64,000 nt of DNA from Harmothoe impar (lineage: Eukaryota > Annelida > Polychaeta > Phyllodocida > Polynoidae), in NCBI GenBank assembly GCA_947462335.1, contig OX381705.1, positions 434,001-498,000 on the forward strand, in the 5' to 3' direction. The position numbers and the translations under genes are program-made. Every line of letters starts with the position of its first letter. Within the stretch, counting starts at the first letter, position 1. This document shows, piece after piece, positions 20,965 through 29,840 of the stretch. A model generated the notes under the pieces. That model was given only the letters and a program-made list of their open reading frames with translations, had not been told where the DNA came from and did not search any database.

Positions 20965-21957
20965 CTAGTTGTATTGGCCAGGCAAACTACAACCAAACAC
21001 CCTGGTATAGTCCACAGTCTCTTGTCTGCAGACGGGGCAGGTGTCGTGTTCGAGGTACCACACATGGCTGCACTCCAGATGGAAGATGTGTCCGCAATCG
21101 TTGTATCGCAAGCAGACACCAGCCTCAACTTCTTCACCCTCTACTATCACGATATCTGCACAGGGGGTTCTTGACAGTAGATCTGCTATACATACAGCAC
21201 ACTCTTCAGGGCATTCCTTTTGCACCTTCTTCGGGGCAGTCCTATTGACAGCAACTAGCTTGCCAATCCTGCGCCTTCGTCGCTGTGGCGGCCGCTGCCT
21301 CCTCCTCCTCCGTGGAACAGGCTGCTGGATCTCCCGAGGTTGCTGCTCTTCCACGGGTGGCTCTTGGTGGGGAGGAGCAGCCTGGACGGGTGGCTCTTGG
21401 TGGGGAGGAGCAGCCTGGAAGGGTGGCTCTTGGAGAGGAGGGGCGGCTTCCACGGGTGGCTCTTGGTGGGGAGGAGCAGCCTCGACGGGTGGCTCTTGGA
21501 GAGGAGGGGCAGCTTCCACAGGTGGCTCTTGGAGGGGAGGAGCAGCTTGGACAGGTGGCTCGGGCTGTAGCACTAGCCGTCGTCTCTTTGTAGACAGCCG
21601 GCGCTGAAAAATGGGTCCACGATGGCGACCGTAGTGGTGGTGTCCTTCGAGCTGAGTCACAGCCACAATCTCCACATCGGAGTCCGTGTCTGACTCCGGT
21701 AGGGCTTGTAGCAGTCGGTGTGGCCTAGATGGTCCAGCCCCCTCTAGTTCCCGGCGAGAATCATCCTCTTGTCGCCTCGCTGTCAGAGCCAGCGTCCTCC
21801 ACGGGACAGGAGGAAGATCTTGTCGCTGCCCTCCTCCGGCTCTGGCTCCTGTCTAGCCCACTCCCGATGCACTTGTTCTCGCAATTGGGCTATTTCTTAC
21901 TGATGCATCCTTACATCTTCTTCGATCTGTCGTTTTCTCTCTCTTGCTGCTCTCTTT
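20965..21957 (-). pseudogene. RING-H2 finger protein with proline-rich repeats, 5' part broken
   Basis: The C-terminal half is open. The RING-H2 finger starts at CAVC, has a long first loop, then CGHIFHLEC and CPVC, giving C-X2-C, C-X-H-X2-H-X2-C and C-X2-C ligands; it likely acts as an E3 ubiquitin ligase. Before it lie an Arg-rich stretch and about seven 10-residue EPPVEAAPPLQ-type repeats (21340-21570). Upstream, the frame reads PESDTDSDVEIVAV, an acidic motif of SUMO-interaction type. Further upstream are a likely frameshift near 21820 and an in-frame stop near 21900, after which a coiled-coil reading (RERKRQIEEDVRMHQ) continues. It is thus probably a recently inactivated gene, unless splicing removes the breaks. 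The protein ends GCSLPGQYN. Confidence 0.6.
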
Positions 21958-21984
21958 AAAAAGTCTTTATCTCTCTACTATCAT

Positions 21985-22322
21985 TTTTATTTCAAACATG
22001 ATACTCATCTACATAATATTATCTACATATATATATTTTTATCTACATCGGTTATGCATCTCTACGTCTAATGAATCTTGGTTATTGTAAGCCTATAATC
22101 CATCTAGTTGTATTGGCCAGGCAAACTACAACCAAACACCCTGGTATAGTCCACAGTCTCTGGTCTGCAGACGGGGCAGGTGTCGTGTTCGAGGTACCAC
22201 ACATGGCTGCACTCCAGATGGAAGATGTGTCCGCAATCGTTGTATCGCAAGCAGACACCAGCCTCAACTTCTTCCCCCTCTACTACCACTATTATCTGCA
22301 CAGGGGGTTCTTGACAGTAGAT
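21985..22322 (-). repeat. Partial tandem copy of the RING gene 3' end
   Basis: This matches 20840-21175: the same AT-rich flank, terminal codons and second half of the RING finger. One extra base near 22285 shifts the frame relative to the first cysteine pair, and similarity stops at about 22322. The copy is a 3'-only duplication spaced about 1.15 kb from its source. Confidence 0.85.
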
Positions 22323-22609
22323 CTGCTTTAATAAAGCAGATGGGTGCATCTGCACATTACATTTAGGAATATTTGCTCTGGACTTGGTGTTCTGAGTCGG
22401 TTGATATGAAATACAACTCACTAATACAGCTCTAAGATGCAAAGTAGCACTCTGAATATTGTGGAGTATTATTCTCGTTTTTTTTATATGTTAATATCTG
22501 TACTGCCTGGCTTATCAGCCGACCCCATTCATGAGCTGGCTGCCTGTATCATTTCAAACATAATTAAATAGACCAGAAAATCTTGGGACTACTGTATCAG
22601 TATGTCTAC

Positions 22610-23098
22610 CTGCAGTGCCTGTTTGATGCCCATGTGGCCTCCTTATCACCAATCCCATAGTCCCAACTGAGCTCATCTCCTCACTCAATGGGATGAGCAC
22701 AGCGCATGGCCAAGCAAGGGGGCTGCCCTTCGTCCACTACCAGCAACCCGTGTGGTTCAAGGTTGCCACCTCGTAAGTGGTTGACGAGGGTTCCCAGGGT
22801 GCCCTGTTTGGCTGCTCCGTCAATGGCCATATCCTTGTTCTTATAGACAGTTAATGTAAAAACAACTTGTGTTGCTTGCTTCATACCTTTTTTCCAAGGT
22901 TTTCATCTTTTCACGTGTCACAAAGTCTCCTTCATATTCTAATACGAATTCTCCCACTAAGAATGGTCTGAGGGCAATCACGGTTCGACCTTTGATGGGA
23001 CAGACCTTAATTTCAAAGTCAGCTTTTTGTAGCAGCTTACCGTGAGGAGTGTGCCATTCCTGAAGACCCTCCTTCATCTGATCTACTGTTGTCTCAGG
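22610..23098 (-). pseudogene. KMT5A-like SET-domain exon, inactivated
   Basis: After an acceptor at about 23099 the minus strand reads PETTVDQMKEGLQEW and enters a SET domain: KGRTVIALRPF, GEFVLEYEGDF, then TLGTLVNHLRGGN and LLVVDEGQP, finishing with GDELSWDYGIGDKEAT. The order and spacing fit the SET methyltransferase fold (N-terminal GxG-like block, NH motif, C-terminal DYG), closest to histone H4K20 methyltransferase KMT5A by eye. Two lesions disable it: a one-base shift near 22850 and an in-frame TGA at 22681-22683, just before GDEL. A donor-like GTAGAC follows at 22609. The exon starts in phase 0, as do the upstream candidates. Confidence 0.7.
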
Positions 23099-23217
23099 CT
23101 ATGAAAGATAGATTCATGAAATATAGATGAATATAAAGTGGTTCCAAGAGTTCCTGGCAGTTGAGGAAGGGGTTGGGTGTGACAGCCCATAATAGGATAA
23201 AGGATATAGCTTCTTAC

Positions 23218-23313
23218 CCAACTAATGTCTCGCAGAGAAGTCCACACTTTGTCATGTGCTGCTTGTGGGGTGAGCATTCTTCCCCAAATGTTAGTGTCCG
23301 GGTACGTGCACAT
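23218..23313 (-). CDS. Candidate 32-codon exon upstream of the SET exon
   Basis: The exon is bounded by an acceptor TTTTCAG and a donor GTAAGAA. It is exactly 96 bases and open in phase 0: MCTYPDTNIWGRML, then SLRDISW. Its phase joins cleanly to the SET exon, so it probably belongs to the same gene. No domain is recognised. Confidence 0.55.
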
Positions 23314-23541
23314 CTGAAAATGATTAGTACGCACATTTAAGTAAGTGTCATTTGACCAATCACTTGACTGTGTTGATTAATCTGATCCATGTTGTCACCA
23401 ATAAAGATAAAAAGGTAAAAATTAGTGTTCATTGTAAAGTTTAGGTTATATTTAGGTACACAGTTCTTCAATGTCCAAACAAGATGTACTATAACTGTTT
23501 AAGAATATGTAATGTAAACTGACCAAATTGTCATGTTACAC

Positions 23542-23735
23542 ACCTGGTCTCCTGTTTGAACTGCTCGGATGTCTGGCCCCACAATCATCTCTGGCACCAC
23601 AGTGACCCCTGTGTCTGCCGGGACTGCAGAGACTGCAGTGACCCCTGTGTCTGCCGGGACTGCAGAGACTGTGGGTATCGCTTCTGTCACTGCAGAGACC
23701 ACTGGGACTTCAGAGAGTGCGGGGACCTCTCTCAT
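23542..23735 (-). CDS. Candidate exon with 12-residue Val/Ala/Pro repeat
   Basis: The minus-strand frame is rich in Val, Ala and Pro, with two copies of AVSAVPADTGVT (36-bp unit), and ends GDQ at a donor-like GTGTGT. A stop lies four codons upstream of the first ATG, so the exon probably starts near 23735. Its low-complexity repeat recalls the decapeptide array at 26.2-27.0 kb. It is phase 0 and in line with the SET exons. Confidence 0.4.
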
Positions 23736-23979
23736 TACATTGATGACTTAAGGGATTGACTGATAATCATGATTTTCTGCAACTTGTGCGAATGCTGGTT
23801 AGTGGCTAGTCTTTGTGTGGGGTGAGCATGACGCCGACTGAGGTGCTGATGGTAATAGGTGCTGTCAGTAATCTCTCACCACATGTGCACTGCAACAAAT
23901 TCATGATTATTATGACGCACTCACAACTCATGCAATAAGAACTCTACTGGTATAAGTCCTTTTTAGCCCAGGTCATGAG

Positions 23980-24724
23980 AACTGGCTAAAATCCCTGATT
24001 CCTCTACTTTATAAAGTCCATCTTGTTGGTAATGTCGATACTAGCCACGTCCAGGTTGTGCACAATGTCTCTTTCATCCAGTTCCTTCTTCTTGTGCCTC
24101 AGTTTACGACAGCCCTAGCATCATAAGCCTCCTTTGAGAAGAATTTAGATAAACTGTCAACTTCCCTTGCCTTGTTCATGTATCCCTGGAACATATTGTC
24201 CTGAAAAGATTCACCCCAGTGCAGGGTTCTCAAACAAGGGTACGGTACTGTTGCCTCGGTTGCTGCTATAGTGTTCTCCGTTGATTCAGAGTCTTCCGAT
24301 TCTGCTTCACAGCAATATCAGCAGTGTCTTTAGTTTTTCTACTTACCTTGCGATTCATCTTCGTTGTTTTTTCACTTGCCGTGCGTGCCAGCATTGGTAT
24401 CCAGTAACCACTGTGTTAATTTCCCGTCTTTGCTAAGCCACTTGAAAGGTTTGGCTCCTTTTGATTCTGGGGTTTTCCTGAATTTGCCAGTTATGTTAAA
24501 ATGTTCTAAAACATCCTGCAATCTACCCTGCTGTTTTTGACTCAGGGTTCTTAATCCAGAGTAATAAACCGTGTCTAATTTTCATTTCTCGCTGTCTGAT
24601 TGGTCGGCCATCACCAGTGTCTAACTCTACACTGGGCACTCGGCCGTTGGGGGTGCCATCAGCTACAAACACCTGGGGCCATCTACTGACCCACCCCTCT
24701 GTGCCTGTCGTCACTACTGCCATT
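23980..24724 (-). pseudogene. Decayed zinc-finger-family and basic-domain exons
   Basis: Minus-strand readings include TEGWVSRWPQVFVADGTPNG (24723-24580), then in a shifted frame YYSGLRTLSQKQQGRLQDV, KPFKWLSKDGKLTQWLL to a stop near 24376, and further on EAYDARAVVN. 24000-24115 is a copy of the DERDIVHNLDV segment. A related decayed copy of KWLSKDGKL-type sequence lies at 27610-27740. Several frameshifts exclude function. Confidence 0.4.
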
Positions 24725-25286
24725 GTCAGATATCTTGCATGTCATAGCAGCCTCTGACAGGTTCAACATTTTTATAGTCCAGGACGGCTCCTAGCAGACG
24801 CAACCTGTCATCTCCTAGCAGCATATCATGATGTAGGATGTCTTTGATAGGGCTTCCCCAGAACCTGTTGTCTGCATGGCATGGCAATCAGGTTAGAAGT
24901 TGAGCTATTGACCATTTCTATAGTTATTATCCATATCATAATCTAATCTGTTTTACTCACTGTGAGCCTGGTCCATGATATCCGCATTATCAAGTTGGTC
25001 TTCTGGTGCTGTGGCAGGAACCATGTCCTTCTATGGTGCAAGTAACACCTCCTCTTTAAAGTTTCTAATTGTTTTGAGGCAAGACATCACTACTCAGCCT
25101 CTAAGCTGTTACAGTTTGCTTCTGAGCAGGAGTTACTCCAGGACGACAATATTGAGCTATCATTTAGTTATTACAATTTCGTAATGATTGTTTCACTGGT
25201 CAAACTTTGTACTGTCTGCTTCTAAATAATGTTTATGAAAATGACCACTTTTGTATGGGACCAGAATATTGGCCAGTACTGTGTTA
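24725..25286. other. No recognisable gene
   Basis: No protein-like frame or repeat copy is evident. Confidence 0.45.
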
Positions 25287-25395
25287 GTGGGGACCTTCAT
25301 GATGGGGGCATGAAGGAGTAGAATAACTTCATCGGGAGCCTTCCATAATACCAATGGGCATACCGGATTCGTAAAAGGCGACAAAACTTGAGGTG
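25287..25395 (+). mobile_element. LINE-B-like 5' untranslated fragment
   Basis: GGGGACC, AGAATAA and CGTAAAAGGCGA occur in the same order and spacing as in the LINE-B 5' end (56863-56945), with many substitutions. It is short and old. Confidence 0.5.
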
Positions 25396-25692
25396 TCTCC
25401 TGCCTTACTGCTGTGATCAGTCACGTAAGCTGTTTTGGCATCCGCTGCCCATATGCGCGGGCCCGGGCCTTCTTGCTGGTGGTCTGACATGGGATCTCTC
25501 CTCAGTGAACCACGTCTGAGATATCAAAGGCCGTGGTTTGTCCGGCCCTGCCTACTATGGTACTAGCCCAGGTATGTAGGGCCAGGCAAATAAAAGAACA
25601 CTTGCTATCCTTCGAAAAGAGTAGGGGACGTGCCCCGGTAGCGGTTTTCTCCCTCACCTCATAGATGCGGTCGTTCATTTCATAGATTCGAT

Positions 25693-25866
25693 CAACCATA
25701 GATGCGGTCACTGCTGTATTGGGCAAGCAGCATATAAATACCTGTCCTACTACTGCAAGGCAGACTACCACTATTTGTGGATGACTCCTTGCCAACTTGA
25801 GATGTCCCGTGGGGTACTTGCTGTACGTCTGGACGTTAAACAAATCATTCAATCATTCAATCAATC
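25693..25866 (+). mobile_element. SINE-like element, second copy
   Basis: The body matches the insertion at 2210-2403 (GATGCGGTCACTGCTGTATT through GATGTCCCGTG) and ends with GGACGTTAAACAAATC and a CAAT-type tail. The tail motif equals that of LINE-A. Confidence 0.75.
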
Positions 25867-25941
25867 AGTACTCCCAAGCCTTCTGGGACTCCAAAACACA
25901 TTACAATCAACCAACCACAGTGAGACAGCTGTTTTACTCAC

Positions 25942-26094
25942 CTGGTCTTCTGCTACATGGGTCCTGTGCCTTTTAGAAAGACTGGTGTTGCTGTTAATGT
26001 CAACAGTGTCTGGGAGACAGCTCTTGTGTGTATAGTGCCCAGGTTTTTCCAATTCTAGGGAGAGGTCTATCCGGTCACGCTCATCTCCTAAATA
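25942..26094 (-). CDS. 153-bp exon ending AEDQ|GTGAGT
   Basis: Acceptor TTCATACAG and donor GTGAGT bound exactly 153 bases (51 codons), phase 0 at both ends: YLGDERDRIDLSLELEKPG, then a segment ending KRHRTHVAEDQ. A paralogous exon of identical length is at 39501-39653, where a stop has appeared. It lies upstream of the SET exons on the same strand and may belong to that gene. The domain is not recognised. Confidence 0.6.
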
Positions 26095-26185
26095 CTGTAT
26101 GAAGCTCATACAAGGCTTTAGATCAACAAGCGCTAACAAAAGAAGTAAAATATAGCTACTGCAAAACACGCAATTGTTGCAGTAA

Positions 26186-26500
26186 TCTCCTGTGGCACTG
26201 AGTGTTCTGCCGTCAACTCCTGAGGCACTGAGTGTTCTGCCGTCAACTCCTGTGGCACTGAGTGTTCTGCCGTCAACTCCTGAGGCACTGAGTGTTCTGC
26301 CGTCAACTCCTGTGGCACTGAGTGTTCTGCCGTCAACTCCTGAGGCACTGAGTGTTCTGCCGTCAACTCCTGAGGCACTGAGTGTTCTGCCGTCAACTCC
26401 TGAGGCACTGAGTGTTCTGCCGTCAACTCCTGAGGCACTGAGTGTTCTGCCGTCAACTCCTGAGGCACTGAGGGTTCTGCCGTCAACTCCTGAGGCACTG
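26186..26500 (-). repeat. 30-bp coding minisatellite, left block
   Basis: About ten units of CTCCTGAGGCACTGAGTGTT plus CTGCCGTCAA. On the minus strand each encodes the decapeptide ELTAEHSVPQ. The frame stays open through the array and ends in a hydrophobic tail (ACFAVAIFYFF). The array resumes at 26815 after a SINE. Confidence 0.9.
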
Positions 26501-26814
26501 GGGGGTGGGGAGCTAGCTCAGGCAGTAGGGCGTTCATCTGGCACTCACAGGATCGTGGGTTCGAGACTCAGAGGCACCCTGCTGTTTGGGCTGCAACCTC
26601 CCCCCTGCTGTGGTAGACATACAGCATATCAAAGGCCTGTCCATCTCACACTATGCCTATATAGTGTGGGATGTAAAATAACCATTGCCTCGGTAAAAGT
26701 GTAGGGGCGTGCTTTCCACCTTCAGTCATCCATAGATTCGATCACCATCACCGCCCTTGAAATGACCTCAGCTGTTAATTAGGGCGTAAAGCAACCCAAC
26801 AACCAACCAACCAA
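26501..26814 (+). mobile_element. tRNA-headed SINE inserted in the minisatellite
   Basis: The head has an A-box-like TAGCTCAGGCAGTAGGGCG and a B-box GGGTTCGAGACTC, as in tRNA-derived pol III promoters. The body (GCTGTGGTAGACATACAGCA and AAAGGCCTGTCCATCTCACA) matches the LINE-B 3' region at 62705-62805, and the tail is (AACC)n. A 12-bp duplication CCTGAGGCACTG flanks it (26489-26500, 26815-26826). It was probably mobilised by LINE-B-type machinery. Confidence 0.85.
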
Positions 26815-27006
26815 CCTGAGGCACTGAGGGTTCTGCCGTCAACTCCTGTGGCACTGAGGGTTCTGCCGTCAACTCCTGAGGCACTGAGGGTTCTGCCGTC
26901 AACTCCTGAGGCACTGAGGGTTCTGCCGTCAACTCCTGAGGTACTGAGGGTTCTGCCGTCAACTCCTGAGGTACTGAGGGTTCTGCCGTCAACTCCTGTG
27001 GCACTG
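26815..27006 (-). repeat. 30-bp coding minisatellite, right block, with exon start
   Basis: About six units encode ELTAEPSVPQ: Pro replaces the His found in most left-block units. The array begins on the minus strand directly after an acceptor GTTTTCAG near 27007, and phase 1 gives an open reading. It is therefore the 5' part of an exon that is now interrupted by the SINE. Confidence 0.8.
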
Positions 27007-27055
27007 AAAACGTGCCAGGAGTTCTCTCCAGGAATATTCCTTGTGGACAATTTTC

Positions 27056-28330
27056 CCTCTAACATTTTACTAGTTGGCGGAAACAATGATTTATTGCCTT
27101 CATATATCTAGTCTCATAAACAACTCCTTCGATAGTAAAAGTCATGAACTTGTCAATGACTACCTTGCTTCAATCTCTTCACAGTTCTCTTCTTCCTGCC
27201 CCTCTGTGAGTGGTGCTTTAGTAAGTCTGGCTGGGGCTGCACCAAGATCCTGTAACAATGCTTGTGTGTGTGTATAACTTAATTCTGTAAACACAGCCTC
27301 CTCATTCACTAGTGTCTACATGATACTTACTTCCTGGTGCCTCTCTCTACTATCAGGGAGATGTTCTAGCAGTACACACTTCTTATTGTGGCAGAGGTGT
27401 GAGAGTAATGCCGCCTCTCTCTAGTAGCTGTTTTGAAAAACCACTTGTGACACTTCTGGCATGGCCCACATTCTGAAGAGTGGAAACTCGCCATACCTCC
27501 AGGTCTGCGGCGGACCAAAATTGCAGTTTGGTCTTCCTGAGTGTTTTTGTGCTTGCGTGTGCACCATTTCTATATAAGTTTGTGTTTGCTGTCAATCCTG
27601 TCGGAAATCTCTCAGTGAAATGCCAACATTGGTATCCAGTAGCCTCTGTGTTAATTTCCCATCTTACCCGCTTTGGCATTGCTAACCCACTTGAACGATT
27701 TGGCTCCATTTGATTCTTGAGTTTTCCTGAATTTGCCAGTTATGTTTAAAAGGGCTTAAACATAGCATGTAATGTACCCTGCTGTCTTTTTGAAATCCTT
27801 TTCCTCTTTTTGTGGAAGACACATTATTCTACCATGTGGCTTTTCTGTTGAGAATCCCCACCCCAAACATGAGATGCACTTCAGAGCGATGGGTAGTACC
27901 ATCCCTGAAGGTGGCTTGTTGTCATGTGCAGCTGCACGTAAGCACTCTGCACAGACAAGCGTGTCACAACATGGACTAGATAAAAGTGTCTTGTTGTGGA
28001 ACATTTGTGTGTACGCATGTGGGCTTGGATATTCTCTGCCAACTCTCCACAATACATGTAAGCATGGACCATCTCATATACCCTTGATTCATCTACTTTA
28101 AAGTCCATCTTCTTGGTTTTGTAGTCTGGTGCAGGCAGCACACATTATTTCTTTCATCTCGTTCCTTCTGATCATAAATTATCACATCATACAGTATCTT
28201 GACAATATCTATCCTTTCAAATGGGTTGCTACCCAAAGGCGAGTACTTTTCAGGTTTCTTCAGGACCTTTTTGAGTAGAATGGCCCATTCGGTTCCCGTG
28301 ACAACTCTTTTGGCCCATTCTTCACAATCT
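27056..28330 (-). pseudogene. Cluster of decayed zinc-finger-like family exons
   Basis: 27056-27130 is one sub-repeat of the 15.8-kb array. 27137-27290 matches 16580-16735. 27420-27520 matches 18060-18160. 27610-27740 matches the KWLSKDGKL region at 24.4 kb. 28052-27756 reads a Cys-rich segment (SSPCCDTLVCAECL), preceded in another frame by CGELAENIQAHMRTHK, a C2H2-like motif. Frames shift repeatedly, so this is a relic, apparently a second copy of the 16-24 kb gene-family arrangement. Confidence 0.45.
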
Positions 28331-28443
28331 TACTCTTTTTTCTCTGTCGGTTTGTTACTCCGATTTTCGATAAGTTGGTGAACTGTTTCAGACCTACCGC
28401 AATTCATCCGTTTTATTGCTTTCTAAACCTTCATGGGTGTATT

Positions 28444-28645
28444 TGAATTGAAGTAAAGGTGCTAACAAATTTGCGAAAGGACTCTCTGTGCTTCTTTAAA
28501 TATGATCTTGGTTTTTGCTTTGGCCTGAAGGAGCTTGTCCATATGAAACGTTGGAATTAAAACGATTTTGAGCTGCTCTCTCCTTCTTTGAGCGCTGCCA
28601 TTCCTCTTTGAACCACGGCTTGGACTTCTTTGCCGATGCATTGAT
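28444..28645 (-). mobile_element. LINE-B ORF2 fragment, antisense
   Basis: The minus strand matches the linker between endonuclease and reverse transcriptase of LINE-B (FNEDCQRAKKERR and MDKLLQTKARTKIIF region, 59640-59840), with frameshifts. Both ends are truncated. Confidence 0.75.
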
Positions 28646-28989
28646 GGTTTACATCCAGGAGCGTCAGCTATGTTGCCAACTTCTTCAATCTCTTCACTGT
28701 TGTCTTCTTCCTGCCCATCTGTAGTAGCTGTTTTGAAAAACCACATGTGACACTTGTGTCATGGCCCACATTCTGAAGTTTTCGGGTTTCTTCAGGACCT
28801 TTTTCAGTAGGATGGCCCATTCAGTTCCCGTGACAACTTTTTTGTCCCATTTTTCACAATACAGAGCTCAATATCGAAATTAGGAATTCCTTTCTTTTCC
28901 ATCCTGGGTGCGGGTGCGGCTTTTGGCATCTCAAGTTCTGTTCGTTAGTGTGTGTGTGGGGGGGGGGGGGTCAATAGAGAAGGATGGTT

Positions 28990-29077
28990 CCCTTTGGGGG
29001 GAAAATGGTCCAATCAAATCTGAGAAGTCCCACAGGGTCTATGTACACTGGGACGTTAAACAAATCAATCAATCAGA
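28990..29077 (+). mobile_element. LINE-A 3' tail relic
   Basis: GAGAAGTCCCACAGGGTCTA through GGGACGTTAAACAAATC and CAATCAATC. It is preceded by an 11-base G run at 28960-28970. Confidence 0.75.
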
Positions 29078-29644
29078 CCATCTGAAATCAGCTGGTGTGC
29101 AGTGAGCAGGCAGCTGGTGCTCTGGGTGCATCCGTCTTTTGAATCGACATCCACATCACTCCTATCTAGTTTTCAGCTTGCCAATCTTGATAATGTATGC
29201 GTGAGTTGTCGTCATCATAGCTTGTTCCCCAGAAGTCATCTAGCACTGCTTCAGTTAGCATAGTGTCTTTGGATCTAGCAAATATCTTCTGTACCTTTTG
29301 CTGCAGAAATTCGGTTATAAGAGCTACTTTCCATATGGGATTGTGTCACCATGTCGTCTCATCCAATATGGGTTGGTGGAGTTCAGGATGCAAATTGCTG
29401 TGTGCTCCTTTCTTGCATGAAAAGCTTTCAGATGTTTGTAACCTTGTTCTACACATACATACTTCTCTCCTCTGTAGCATATTGGTATAGGGTATAAGTT
29501 TGGGACGGGAAATTAAACTCCTCTAAAACAGAGTACTGATGTCCTTGGCAAAATTATAAACAAACTTCACTTTACCCTGGTAAGTCTCTTTTAATTACTA
29601 GTGTAATCAGTGTCTCTTACCTGCTTCAGAAGCATATCCCAGAA
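29078..29644. other. No recognisable gene
   Basis: No open frame of interest. The stretch lies between a LINE-A tail and the BEL/Pao remnant. Confidence 0.45.
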
Positions 29645-29840
29645 CTCTGCCAACCTCTGGTCTCAATGACGCAGACCATTTTCCAATGGCTTCGCACCAT
29701 GTCTTCATCTTTGAGGAGACATTATCTCCCGTCTGGAGATTCCTTGATGTCTTGTTCCACTTCTGGCGAACCTGCAAGTTTGCCAGGTACTCCCTCTTCC
29801 ATCTGGACCAAAACTGGTTGGCCAGATATTGGACATATCT
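29645..29840 (-). pseudogene. BEL/Pao remnant, C-terminal (DUF5641-like) part
   Basis: The minus strand reads VQYLANQFWSRWKREYL and QVRQKWNKTSRN, then after a one-base shift LKDEDMVRSHWKMV. FW-RW-KEYL followed by QxRxKW is characteristic of the domain after the integrase in BEL/Pao elements. It is interrupted at 29840 by LINE-A; the preceding part of the same protein is at 37325-37545. Confidence 0.75.

Noticed and set aside
26581..26700. Independent protein-coding gene in the SINE
   Set aside because: The plus-strand frame through 26192-26704 is a shadow of the minisatellite that runs into the SINE.
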